Source: Paracoccus denitrificans
GTDB taxonomy: Bacteria > Pseudomonadota > Alphaproteobacteria > Rhodobacterales > Rhodobacteraceae
Assembly: GCA_005768755.1 (NCBI GenBank)
Contig: VAFL01000003.1
Location: 1 to 64,000, forward strand
Direction of reading: 5' to 3'
Length of the DNA stretch: 64,000 nt
The notes below the pieces were generated by a model, which made no database searches, had not been told where the DNA came from, and worked only from the letters and a program-made list of their open reading frames with translations. How positions within the stretch are numbered: position 1 is the stretch's first letter; each line of letters starts with the position of its first letter. Position numbers and translations under genes: made by a program. Shown here one piece after another: positions 9,413-17,093 of the stretch.

Positions 9413-10088
9413 GTGCGTCCTCTGCCTTGTGAATTCCGCGTCTTGCGCGCGGTACGCTTTGCGCGGCTTATATCAAGGAACGGGACGCGAGGGAAAGCAA
9501 TTTGGTCCGATCCAGTGCCGCGCCCGGCTTGATTTTCTCGTCACTTTTCCAAGACTATGGGGGCAGTTGCGCAAAAAACACAAGGGTTTGTGTAATCCCG
9601 GCGAATTTGGGCCATATTCTGAATGTTACCGCGCTGCTTGGGCTTTCCGCCTTCGCCGCGAAGGCGGAAGATCCGAACTACCTGAGCGGGAACGTCCATC
9701 CCCCGCCCGCGCTGTATGCGGTGCTGGCGAAAGCGGGGCCTCCTTAAGACGCTATGCAGGGTTAGTCCGGCTTCGTTCTGGCTGGGCCTGAACATGGGCC
9801 TGCCTTCTTCCCCTTGGAAATGCCTGAAATCTGCCGGATCGATGATCCCGTCGCCGGCCCGCTTTTCGGGAGCGGCAGCGACCTGAACACGGTCATGGCG
9901 CCGGTTTCCTGTCCAGGCGATGTTGCGGCACCCGAATCTGCGCTCTTGGTGTTGGCATTTGACGGCGATAAGGCCCCCGCACGCACCGTAGTTGCATCAT
10001 CGCCGAGGTTCACGCCGCGCAGCAGCGCCTAGCTTTCACTACAGGCACCGTGAATGGCCCAGAGTGCAGCATCCCGCGCAGGCGGTCG
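9413..10088. other. Gene-poor stretch between accB and hisE
   Basis: No convincing gene in about 675 bases. A frame beginning with TTG 9607 encodes a signal-peptide-like 44-residue product ending at 9747, without good ribosome-site support. A perfect 11-bp inverted repeat with a 3-base loop (9645-9655 / 9659-9669) lies inside this frame. Frames in 9762-10032 are low-complexity and unsupported. The accB promoter must lie at the left of this stretch. Confidence 0.4.
9645..9669. repeat. Perfect 11-bp stem-loop
   Basis: TTCCGCCTTCG at 9645-9655 is followed by a CCG loop and its exact complement at 9659-9669. No T-run follows on either strand, so it is not a standard terminator. It may be a small palindromic repeat unit or a structured RNA element. 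Confidence 0.5.
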
Positions 10089-10406
10089 CTATCCACGGCT
10101 GGCCTTTTCGGCGATGCCTGACTGGCCTTCGCGCCGGGCAAGCTCTGCCGCCACATCGGCGAGCGTCAGATCGCGAGCGGCCAGCATGACGGCCAGGTGA
10201 AACAGCGCATCCGCCGCTTCCGAGGTCAGCCTGGCGCGGTCGCCCTTCACCGCCTCGATAATGGCCTCGACAGCTTCCTCGCCGAATTTTTCGGCGCATT
10301 TTTCCGGGCCCTTGGCCAGCAATTGCGCCGTCCAGCTTGAGGCCGGATCAGCGTCCTTGCGGGTGGCAATGGTTGCGTCAAGGCGGGCAAACGCGTCGTA
10401 GGTCAT
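10089..10406 (-). CDS. hisE: Phosphoribosyl-ATP pyrophosphatase
   Basis: A 105-aa enzyme that hydrolyses PR-ATP to PR-AMP in histidine synthesis. Family motifs: [24 protein letters not shown], with the metal-binding acidic helix, and [15 protein letters not shown]. The start ATG overlaps the hisF stop (ATGA). A longer upstream frame runs through hisF and is not used. It is the last gene of the hisA-hisF-hisE unit. Confidence 0.95.
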   Translation of the reverse strand: MTYDAFARLDATIATRKDADPASSWTAQLLAKGPEKCAEKFGEEAVEAIIEAVKGDRARLTSEAADALFHLAVMLAARDLTLADVAAELARREGQSGIAEKASRG

Positions 10407-11164
10407 GTCAGCCTCACAGGGATACCGGCAGCGGCCAGATGGGCCTTGGCCTCGGCCACGGTGAAGGTGCCGAAATGGAAGATGGACGCGGCCAGAAGGG
10501 CGCTTGCGTGTCCTTCGGTCACGCCTTCGACCAGATGTTCCAGCATGCCCACCCCGCCCGAAGCGATGACCGGAATGTCGACCGCATCGGCCACGGCGCG
10601 GGTGAGGGGCAGGTTGAAGCCCGATTTGGTGCCGTCGCGGTCCATGCTGGTCAGAAGGATCTCGCCCGCGCCCTTGGAAGCGACAAGGCGCGCGAATTCG
10701 ACAGCGTCGATGCCGGTGGGTTTGCGCCCGCCATGAGTGAAGATTTCCCAACGCCCCGGCGCCACTGTCTTGGCGTCGATGGCGCAGACGATGCATTGCG
10801 ACCCGAAGCGGTCGGCGGCCTCTGCAAGAACGTCAGGGTTGGCGACGGCGGCGGAATTGAACGACACCTTGTCGGCGCCGGCCAGCAGCAGCGCGCGAAC
10901 ATCGCGATGCGTGCGCACGCCGCCGCCCACGGTCAGCGGAACGAAGCATTGCTCGGCGGTGCGCGTCACCACGTCGAACATTGTGCTGCGGTTTTCATGG
11001 GTTGCGTGGATATCGAGAAAACAGATCTCGTCCGCGCCAGCAGCGTCATAGGCTTTCGCCGCCTCGACCGGGTCGCCCGCATCCACGAGATCGACGAAAT
11101 TGACGCCCTTCACGACTCGGCCATCGGCCACGTCAAGGCAAGGAATGATGCGTGTCTTCAGCAT
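10403..11164 (-). CDS. hisF: Imidazole glycerol phosphate synthase, cyclase subunit
   Basis: A 253-aa (beta-alpha)8 barrel that uses ammonia from HisH to convert PRFAR to IGP and [28 protein letters not shown] contains the catalytic Asp11, and CAIDAK holds the second catalytic Asp near 130. [23 protein letters not shown] and [13 protein letters not shown] form the phosphate sites. It overlaps hisE by 4 bp. Its partner hisH lies about 1.6 kb upstream, separated by hisA, a small gene and an opposite-strand gene. Confidence 0.98.
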   Translation of the reverse strand: MLKTRIIPCLDVADGRVVKGVNFVDLVDAGDPVEAAKAYDAAGADEICFLDIHATHENRSTMFDVVTRTAEQCFVPLTVGGGVRTHRDVRALLLAGADKVSFNSAAVANPDVLAEAADRFGSQCIVCAIDAKTVAPGRWEIFTHGGRKPTGIDAVEFARLVASKGAGEILLTSMDRDGTKSGFNLPLTRAVADAVDIPVIASGGVGMLEHLVEGVTEGHASALLAASIFHFGTFTVAEAKAHLAAAGIPVRLT

Positions 11165-11203
11165 GAGGCACAGATACCCTTGGCAGGCTTTTCGGGAAAG
11201 GGG

Positions 11204-11389
11204 TCAGCGCTTGTCCGGCCCGACGATAAACAGCGCGTGGACCAACACTGCGCCTGCCGCGGCGAACAGGATGGCCCAGAAGATCTGGCCGTTCATCATC
11301 TCCATGATCGCCCAGCCGAATGGGAAAACCACACACAGGATGCGCACCCAGAGCTTGCGGAAGAAGGGATGGTTGGGATCTACCAGCAT
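11204..11389 (-). CDS. Small membrane protein (61 aa) in the his cluster, function unknown
   Basis: A 61-residue protein with two predicted helices: about 14-34 (ILCVVFPFGWAIMEMMNGQI) and 36-55 (FWAILFAAAGAVLVHALFIV). It ends with the charged tail GPDKR. It lies between hisA (17 bp) and hisF (39 bp) in the same direction, so it is probably co-transcribed with them. No enzymatic motif is present. Its placement argues for real expression; a role in histidine synthesis is not implied by its sequence. Confidence 0.7.
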   Translation of the reverse strand: MLVDPNHPFFRKLWVRILCVVFPFGWAIMEMMNGQIFWAILFAAAGAVLVHALFIVGPDKR

Positions 11390-11406
11390 ATCGCGTCCCC
11401 TCCGCT

Positions 11407-12126
11407 TCAGACTTTCAGCGCCGCCAGTGCCGCGCCCAGATCCAGCGCCCCATCATATAGCGCGCGGCCCGAAATAGCACCAGCGATGACGCCGGTATCG
11501 CGCAGCCTGATGAGATCCTGCATCGAGGACACCCCGCCCGAGGCGATGACAGGGATTGAGACGGCACGGGCAAGCGCTTCGGTCGCGGGGATATTCGGCC
11601 CCTGCATCGCGCCGTCGCGGTCGATATCGGTATAGATGATCGCCGCGACGCCGGCATCTTCAAAGCTGTGGGCCAGATCGGTGGCCTGAACGGTGGTTTC
11701 CTCGGCCCAGCCCTTGGTGGCGACAAAGCCCTTGCGGGCGTCGATGCCGACGGCGACCTGACCGGGGAAGGCGGCGGCGGCCTGACGGACCAGATCGGGG
11801 TTTTCGACGGCGACCGTGCCCAGGATCACGCGTTTCAGTCCTTTGGACAGCCACATCTCGATGGTGGCCATGTCGCGGATGCCGCCGCCCAGCTGGGCGG
11901 GGATGGTGGTGGCGGCCAGGATCGCCTCGACCGCGGCCGCATTGACCGGCTGGCCGGCGAAAGCCCCGTTCAGATCGACCAGATGCAGCCATTCGGCCCC
12001 GGCATCCTGAAAGGCGCGGGCCTGCGCGGCCGGATCGGTCCCGAAAACGGTCGCGGCCTCCATGTCGCCGCGCAGCAGGCGCACGCAATTGCCGTCTTTC
12101 AGGTCGATGGCGGGGTAAAGGATCAT
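11407..12126 (-). CDS. hisA: Phosphoribosylformimino-5-aminoimidazole carboxamide ribotide isomerase
   Basis: A 239-aa (beta-alpha)8 barrel that isomerises ProFAR to PRFAR. Motifs: [17 protein letters not shown] with the catalytic Asp8, [28 protein letters not shown], and [14 protein letters not shown] with the second catalytic Asp, then VIASGGVSS. Length is typical. It starts the hisA-61 aa protein-hisF-hisE unit. The 160 bp upstream separate it from the divergent DUF2147 gene and should hold both promoters. Confidence 0.98.
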   Translation of the reverse strand: MILYPAIDLKDGNCVRLLRGDMEAATVFGTDPAAQARAFQDAGAEWLHLVDLNGAFAGQPVNAAAVEAILAATTIPAQLGGGIRDMATIEMWLSKGLKRVILGTVAVENPDLVRQAAAAFPGQVAVGIDARKGFVATKGWAEETTVQATDLAHSFEDAGVAAIIYTDIDRDGAMQGPNIPATEALARAVSIPVIASGGVSSMQDLIRLRDTGVIAGAISGRALYDGALDLGAALAALKV

Positions 12127-12286
12127 CTGCGCGCTCCGCTATGGTCAGGGCGGCTTTGCCACATGAGGGGCGCGGGGGCAAGCAAGGCGGAAGCAGCGTC
12201 ATGCAGGGTTGCGACCCGACGTCATTCTTGCGGGAATCACGCGGCTGCCGTCTGATCCCCTCAAACGGATCTCTGGGAGGAAGACC

Positions 12287-12670
12287 ATGAAGAAATTTGC
12301 ACTCGCCGCCGCCTTCGGGCTGATCGCCACCGCCGCATCCGCCGACCCGATCGAAGGGCTGTGGCAGACCCAGCCGGATGAGGGCGCCTTCGCCCATGTT
12401 CAGATATCGGCTTGCGGCAATGCCTTCTGCGGCACCATCACCCGCACCTTCAAGGACAAGGCCGAGTTCCAGTCGCCCAATATCGGCAAGCAGATCGTGA
12501 TCGACATGGTTCCGCAGGGTGGTGGCAACTACAAGGGTCAGGTCCTGCGTCCGGCCGATAACAAGATCTATAACGGCAAAGCGGCTGTCAGCGGCAGTTC
12601 GATGCAGCTGGCCGGTTGCGTGGCCGGCGGGCTTATCTGCAAGAACCAGACCTGGGCCAAGCTGCAATAA
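12287..12670 (+). CDS. DUF2147 domain-containing secreted protein
   Basis: A 127-aa protein with a signal peptide (MKKFALAAAFGLIATAASA) and a DUF2147 domain: GLWQTQPDEGAFAHVQISACGNAFCGTI, then a lipocalin-like strand set ending GGLICKNQTWAKL. Four Cys could form two disulfides. The start ATG 12287 is preceded by GGGAGG; the longer frame from 12209 is not used. It sits on the strand opposite to the his genes, between hisA and hisH, and ends with its own terminator. Confidence 0.88.
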   Translation: MKKFALAAAFGLIATAASADPIEGLWQTQPDEGAFAHVQISACGNAFCGTITRTFKDKAEFQSPNIGKQIVIDMVPQGGGNYKGQVLRPADNKIYNGKAAVSGSSMQLAGCVAGGLICKNQTWAKLQ

Positions 12671-12688
12671 GGCCAGGCTTTTGGATGG

Positions 12689-12715
12689 CGGGCGGTCCTG
12701 CGGGGCCGCCCGTTT
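12689..12715 (+). terminator. Rho-independent terminator after the DUF2147 gene
   Basis: A 10-bp stem (12689-12698 with 12703-12712, one G-T pair) with a TGCG loop, followed by TTT. It is 18 bases after the DUF2147 stop. The stem could also end transcription coming from hisH. Confidence 0.6.
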
Positions 12716-12774
12716 CTATTCCGGCGCGCCGATTTCGGCGATATGCCGGTCGGGGTCGAAGCAGCGCAGGGGCC
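12716..12774 (-). pseudogene. Remnant of the C-terminus of a VOC/glyoxalase-family gene
   Basis: Directly after the hisH stop, another frame reads PLRCFDPDRHIAEIGAPE followed by TAG (12716-12718). CFDPDRHIAEIG closely resembles the last strand of VOC proteins (usually F.DPDGH.IEI). The rest of such a gene is absent because the frame continues upstream into hisH. Most likely a VOC gene once followed hisH and was almost fully deleted. The stretch is short, so chance resemblance is possible. Confidence 0.35.
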
Positions 12775-13413
12775 TCAGGGGCGCCAGTTCAGGAAGTTCT
12801 CGATGATGCGCAGGCCCACGGCCTGCGATTTTTCCGGGTGGAACTGGGTGCCGACGATATTGTCACGGCCCACGATGGCAGTGACCGGCCCGCCATAATC
12901 GACATCGGCCAGAAGATGCGCAGGGTCCGCCGGGTGGAATTGCCAGCTGTGGACGAAATAAGCGTGATCACCAGTCTGGATACCGTCCAGCACCGGATGC
13001 GGCTGGCGCAGGCGCAGGTCGTTCCAGCCCATATGCGGCACTTTCAGCCCCGCATCCGAGGGGCGGATGGCGTCGATTTCGCCGCCGATCCAGCCAAGCC
13101 CCGCCGTGTCGCGATATTCATGCCCGATATCGGCCAGCATCTGCATGCCGACACAAATGCCCATGAAGGGCACGGCGCGGTTTTCGACCGCATCGCGCAA
13201 CGCATCGACCATGCCGGGCACGGCCTCCAGCGCCGCCTTGCAGGCGGGGAAGGCACCGTCGCCCGGCAGCACGATCCGGTCGGCGCGCGCCACGAAATCC
13301 GGGTCCGAGGTCACCGTGACCTGCACCCCTGCACGCGCGCCCGCCAATGCAAACGCCTTTTCGGCCGAATGCAGGTTGCCGCTGTCATAATCGACAAGCG
13401 CCACCCGCATCAC
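12775..13413 (-). CDS. hisH: Imidazole glycerol phosphate synthase, glutamine amidotransferase subunit
   Basis: A 212-aa class I glutamine amidotransferase that supplies ammonia to HisF. The nucleophile Cys is in [10 protein letters not shown], and the His-Glu pair is in [11 protein letters not shown]; the oxyanion region [10 protein letters not shown] is also clear. The gene overlaps hisB by 4 bp (ATGA), forming a hisB-hisH unit separate from hisA-hisF-hisE. Confidence 0.97.
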   Translation of the reverse strand: MMRVALVDYDSGNLHSAEKAFALAGARAGVQVTVTSDPDFVARADRIVLPGDGAFPACKAALEAVPGMVDALRDAVENRAVPFMGICVGMQMLADIGHEYRDTAGLGWIGGEIDAIRPSDAGLKVPHMGWNDLRLRQPHPVLDGIQTGDHAYFVHSWQFHPADPAHLLADVDYGGPVTAIVGRDNIVGTQFHPEKSQAVGLRIIENFLNWRP

Positions 13414-13997
13414 AGCGCACCCTTGGTCGAGGGCAGGACGCCCGACATGCGCGGATCAGGCTCGACCGCTTCGCGCAGCGCGCGGGCGACGGATTTGAAG
13501 GTGGCCTCGGCGATGTGGTGTGAATTGAAGCCGTGGATCGCATCGACATGCAGCGTGATGCCGCCATGGGTCGACAGCGCTTGGAAGAATTCGCGCACCA
13601 GTTCGGTGTCAAACGTGCCGATCTTCTGGGTCGGGAAGTCGACATTCCAGATCAGGAAGGGCCGCGCCGACAGATCCAGTGCGCTGCGCACCTGCGCATC
13701 ATCCATCGCCAGCAGGAAGGACCCGTAGCGCCGGATGCCCTTCTTGTCGCCAAGCGCCTGCGTCAGCGCCTGCCCGAGCGCAATGCCCACATCTTCAACC
13801 GTGTGGTGATCGTCAATATGCAGATCGCCCTTGGCGCGCACGCTAAGGTCGATCAGCGAATGGCGCGACAGCTGATCCAGCATGTGATCGAAGAACCCGA
13901 CCCCCGTCCGGTTGTCGTAAACTCCGCTGCCGTCAAGGTTCACGCGGACCTCGATCTGCGTTTCGGCGGTGTTTCGGGTGATCTCGGCCTGGCGCAT
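13410..13997 (-). CDS. hisB: Imidazoleglycerol-phosphate dehydratase
   Basis: A 195-aa monofunctional dehydratase of histidine synthesis that binds two Mn ions. The two His-rich motifs are present: [16 protein letters not shown] and [20 protein letters not shown], plus [12 protein letters not shown]. It lacks the N-terminal phosphatase domain of enterobacterial HisB, as usual in alphaproteobacteria. It is the first gene of the hisB-hisH unit. Confidence 0.97.
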   Translation of the reverse strand: MRQAEITRNTAETQIEVRVNLDGSGVYDNRTGVGFFDHMLDQLSRHSLIDLSVRAKGDLHIDDHHTVEDVGIALGQALTQALGDKKGIRRYGSFLLAMDDAQVRSALDLSARPFLIWNVDFPTQKIGTFDTELVREFFQALSTHGGITLHVDAIHGFNSHHIAEATFKSVARALREAVEPDPRMSGVLPSTKGAL

Positions 13998-14042
13998 CGC
14001 TTATCCCTTCATTGCCAGCCGCTTATAGGCCGGTCCTGCGGA

Positions 14043-15398
14043 TCAGCCAAGATGGACCTGCCCTTCGGGATAGCGGACGCGGGGCGTCGTGCGTGTGGCC
14101 AGGAAAAAACCCAGCGTCAGGGGCCCGACGCGGCCCAGAAACATGATGATCATGATGACGATCCGCCCCAGCGGGCTGAGGTCGTCGGTAAAGGCCCGTG
14201 TCAGCCCGGCATTGCCGAAGGCGCTGGCGACTTCGAAGCTGATATTCATGAAATCGCCGTCATTGAAGGCCATGATAACGAAGATTCCGCCAAAATTCAG
14301 CATCGCTGCCAGCGCCACAAGCGCCATCACCTTCAGGGCTTCTTCCATCCCGATGGCGCGACCGAAGGCAGAAATCTCGGTCCTGCGCCGGAAAAAGGCC
14401 AGCGTCGCCAAAAGCAGCACGAATACTGTCGTCACCTTGATCCCGCCCGCGGTCGAGGTCGGTCCACCCCCGATGATCATCAGCGCCATGTATAGCAGCG
14501 AGGTCGAATCATGCAGCGCGGCCATGTCGATCGTGGCAAAGCCGGCGGTGCGCGGTGTGACGCCCTGAAACCATGCGACCGTCATGCGGTCCAGAACCGT
14601 AGCATACTGGCCCAAGGTACGCTCGTTGTTCCATTCCAGCAGCGCTGTCAGCCCGACCCCCAGCACGATCAAGGCGGCGCTGCCCGTGATCATCAGCTTG
14701 GTGTGCAGGTTCCACCCGCTCCAGAAGCGGCGTCGCCGGATATCGGACAGCACGGCATAGCCGATACCGCCCACGATAAACAGCGCCGGGATGACCAGGT
14801 TGACGACCGGATCCGTCGCATAGCCGGCAAGCCCGTCCGCAAAGGTCGAAAAGCCGGCATTGTTGAAGGCCGAGATGGAATGAAACACCGCATGCCACAG
14901 GCCGGGCCAGAAGCCGAACTGCGGCACGAAGACAGCCGACAGCGCGATTGCGCCGCAGAGTTCAGCGATCAATATGACCCGCACGATGATGCCGACCAGC
15001 TTGGTCAGGCTGGTGAACGATGTCTGGTTAAGGTCCTCGCGCAGATAGGTCTGCTGTCGCAGCCCGATGGACATGCCAAGCGCTGACAGGACCAGCACGG
15101 CAAAGCTCATCAGTCCAAGCCCGCCAAGCTGGACCAGCACGATCAGGATGACCTGCCCCCAGAAGGTCAGGCCGGACTGGACGTCAACGACTGACAGGCC
15201 GGTCACCGTAACGGCCGATGTGGCAGTAAACAGTGCCTCGATCACCGAGATTGGGCGCAGCGTCGTAAAGGGCAGCAGGAATGCAGCGCTGCCCAGCAGG
15301 ATCAGTCCAAGATACAGCAATGCCAACACGGCAGGCGGCGGGATATGCCGCAGCCGCCGTCTGACCGCCCGCCAGAGCGTTGGTCGCGACTGCGTCAC
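14043..15398 (-). CDS. TrkH/KtrB-type potassium uptake channel subunit
   Basis: A 451-aa inner-membrane protein with the fourfold M1-P-M2 repeat of the Trk/Ktr/HKT superfamily. Selectivity-filter-like segments with the key glycines are visible: TATSAVTVTGLSV (about residue 62), SISAFNNAGFSTF (about 175), GVTPRTAGFATIDM and SAFGNAGL. It takes up K+ (possibly with Na+). Its start overlaps the stop of the regulatory RCK gene by 4 bp, so the two form one unit. The 451-residue length is nearer to KtrB than to E. coli TrkH. Confidence 0.92.
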   Translation of the reverse strand: MTQSRPTLWRAVRRRLRHIPPPAVLALLYLGLILLGSAAFLLPFTTLRPISVIEALFTATSAVTVTGLSVVDVQSGLTFWGQVILIVLVQLGGLGLMSFAVLVLSALGMSIGLRQQTYLREDLNQTSFTSLTKLVGIIVRVILIAELCGAIALSAVFVPQFGFWPGLWHAVFHSISAFNNAGFSTFADGLAGYATDPVVNLVIPALFIVGGIGYAVLSDIRRRRFWSGWNLHTKLMITGSAALIVLGVGLTALLEWNNERTLGQYATVLDRMTVAWFQGVTPRTAGFATIDMAALHDSTSLLYMALMIIGGGPTSTAGGIKVTTVFVLLLATLAFFRRRTEISAFGRAIGMEEALKVMALVALAAMLNFGGIFVIMAFNDGDFMNISFEVASAFGNAGLTRAFTDDLSPLGRIVIMIIMFLGRVGPLTLGFFLATRTTPRVRYPEGQVHLG

Positions 15399-16048
15399 AG
15401 CGATCCGCTGAAGACGGTCAGGTCGGGTTTCCTGCCCAGCAACAGCAGCCGGTCGCCGGTTTCCAGCCGCGTCTCAGGACTGGTGGCAACGAAATCCGTG
15501 CCCCGCATCAGCCCCAGCACCCTGACCGCCGGGTTGATCTTCAGGTCTGCCACACTTTGCCGTGACAAGGTCTCGGGCACCTGCAGATTGACGACGTTAT
15601 AGCCATTTCCAAGGGCCACATAGTCCTGAATGGCGGGGTTGTTCAGCATCTGCGCGGTGTGGCGACCCATCTCGATATCGGGCAGCAGAACGCGATCAAC
15701 GCCCATTTTCGACAGGATACGGTGATGGGTTCTGTTGTCGGCCTTGACCCAGACGCAATCCACACCGACCAGTTTCAGGTTCATGACCGACAGGATGCTG
15801 CTTTCCAGATCATCGCCCATCGACACGAGCGCGACGTCATAGCCCGCAACACCGGCTTCGCGAAGTGCCGCCTCGTCCCTGGCGTCCAGGATGGCCACGC
15901 TGCTCAGCTCGTTCGCCATGTCGGAGACGCGCTTTTCGCTGATGTCGATCCCCATGACCGGATTGTCGAACTGGGCCAGATTGCGCGCCACCACGCTGCC
16001 GAAGCTGCCCAATCCAAGGATCACGAAGCTGCGTTTCGCCTTGCCCAT
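15395..16048 (-). CDS. TrkA/KtrA family potassium uptake regulatory protein
   Basis: A 217-aa cytoplasmic protein with an RCK-N Rossmann domain (FVILGLGSFGSVVARNL, GxGxxG near residue 13) that binds ATP/ADP or NAD(H), and an RCK-C domain from about 135. A ring of this protein gates the partner TrkH/KtrB-like channel. The start at 16048 (MGKAKRS) gives a normal N-terminus; a frame extending to 16105 is less likely. The single RCK unit indicates a KtrA-type rather than the double-unit E. coli TrkA. Confidence 0.92.
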   Translation of the reverse strand: MGKAKRSFVILGLGSFGSVVARNLAQFDNPVMGIDISEKRVSDMANELSSVAILDARDEAALREAGVAGYDVALVSMGDDLESSILSVMNLKLVGVDCVWVKADNRTHHRILSKMGVDRVLLPDIEMGRHTAQMLNNPAIQDYVALGNGYNVVNLQVPETLSRQSVADLKINPAVRVLGLMRGTDFVATSPETRLETGDRLLLLGRKPDLTVFSGSL

Positions 16049-16227
16049 GTCATCCCCGACCCCATTGCCTGCCACGGTTTGAACATTCCGGCACAACGGC
16101 GTCAACCGCCGCGTCTAGGGCCGAATAAGGCAGCGCCGCAGCGGAAATCTGGGGCGGGGTGGCCTTCTTCACTTGAATGTGACATAACCGCCGCCCTCAA
16201 ATACATGTTCTGATAAAAGAAGCTAGG

Positions 16228-16587
16228 TCATGTTGACAAATGGCGGATCCAGAGACGGATGGACGTGATGTCAATGAAGCCGAGGAAGCTTTCCGCGGTC
16301 TTGTCGTAGCGGGTCGCGACACGCCTGGCGTTCTTGAGTTTGTTGAAGCAGCGTTCGACCAGATTACGCAGGCGATACAGGGAGCGATCGACACCAATCC
16401 GCTTCTTGCGAGACTTGCGCATCGGTATCACGGGCAGGACGTTGCGCGCTTCCATGCCGTCTCTGATCTTGTCTGCATCGTAGCCGCGATCCGCGAGCAG
16501 CACGCTTGGGCGGGGCAGATTATCCGCCATCACCAGATCGAAGCCGAGATAGTCTGACGTCTGGCCCGGCGTAATCTCTGTCCTCAT
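16228..16587 (-). CDS. IS5-family transposase, second frame (orfB)
   Basis: This is the C-terminal part of the DDE transposase. Homology really begins upstream of the listed ATG, near 16670, with TPRQGFGRSRGGFTTKIHLL, and then continues through ITPGQTSDY. LLADRGYDAD carries the second Asp and NLVERCFNKLKNARRVATRYDK the catalytic Glu. It ends at TGA inside the left inverted repeat. It needs a -1 shift from orfA to form a full enzyme of roughly 260 residues. Confidence 0.85.
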   Translation of the reverse strand: MRTEITPGQTSDYLGFDLVMADNLPRPSVLLADRGYDADKIRDGMEARNVLPVIPMRKSRKKRIGVDRSLYRLRNLVERCFNKLKNARRVATRYDKTAESFLGFIDITSIRLWIRHLST

Positions 16588-17015
16588 GGGAAGCCCGTGT
16601 GCATTGACGAGGAGGTGGATCTTGGTCGTAAAACCACCTCGAGAACGGCCGAAACCCTGTCGTGGAGTCCCCCTTTAGCGCCCGCTGCCTGATGGTGGGC
16701 GCGGATCACGGTGCTGTCGATCATCTGCAGGGCGCTTGGCACGGATCCGCTCTGGTTCAGGGCCTCCATGATGTCCTCCCAGAGCCCGGTCAACGTCCAG
16801 CGCCGGAATTGCCGATAGACGCTCGACCATTTGCCGAACTCCCCGGGAAGATCGCGCCATGGCGCCCCGGTTCGGGCAATCCAGAAGATCCCATCAAGAA
16901 CGAGGCGGTGGTTGGTGGGTTTGCGCCCGTTCGGGGCGCGGACAGCGAGGATGAAGCGCTCAAAGAACGCCCATTCCTCGTCCGACATAAGGTCTCGTGC
17001 CAAGCTGGTCTCCAT
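16584..17015 (-). CDS. IS5-family transposase, first frame (orfA)
   Basis: A 143-aa product giving the N-terminal part of a DDE transposase: LMSDEEWAFFERFIL, the DUF4096-like region GIFWIARTGAPWRDLPGEFGKW, and LQMIDSTVIRAHHQAAGAKGG with the first catalytic Asp. After GAKGG the frame is no longer transposase-like. The homologous sequence continues in the -1 frame at the run AAAGGGGG (minus strand, 16669-16676). IS427-group elements are known to join such frames by translational frameshifting, so the copy may be active. Confidence 0.85.
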   Translation of the reverse strand: METSLARDLMSDEEWAFFERFILAVRAPNGRKPTNHRLVLDGIFWIARTGAPWRDLPGEFGKWSSVYRQFRRWTLTGLWEDIMEALNQSGSVPSALQMIDSTVIRAHHQAAGAKGGLHDRVSAVLEVVLRPRSTSSSMHTGFP

Positions 17016-17093
17016 CGCAGATGCCAGCTTGAATCATGCTCAAAGACTGATGTGAATCCCTTTTGTCAACACAACCTAACTGAAAGGATTTAC

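Larger units (their letters stand above)
16226..17076 (-). mobile_element. IS5-family insertion sequence (IS427-like group), 851 bp
   Basis: Terminal inverted repeats of about 18 bp are visible: GGTCATGTTGACAAATGG at the left end, and GGTTGTGTTGACAAAAGG (three mismatches) reading inward from the right end. Both ends are flanked by TA (16224-16225 and 17077-17078), the duplication expected for this group. Inside are two overlapping transposase frames in the -1 relation. The stop of the second frame lies inside the left inverted repeat. The element ends 17 bp before the BCCT transporter start, so it has split that gene from its upstream region. The inward TTGACA in the right repeat is a likely -35 of the transposase promoter. 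Confidence 0.85.

Noticed and set aside
9762..10032. Overlapping frames on both strands between accB and hisE
   Set aside because: Low-complexity products, no ribosome sites and no recognisable domains.
13533..14495. A 320-residue plus-strand frame opposite hisB and the TrkH gene
   Set aside because: Shadow frame: it spans two well-supported genes on the other strand and has a His/Gln/Arg-rich composition.
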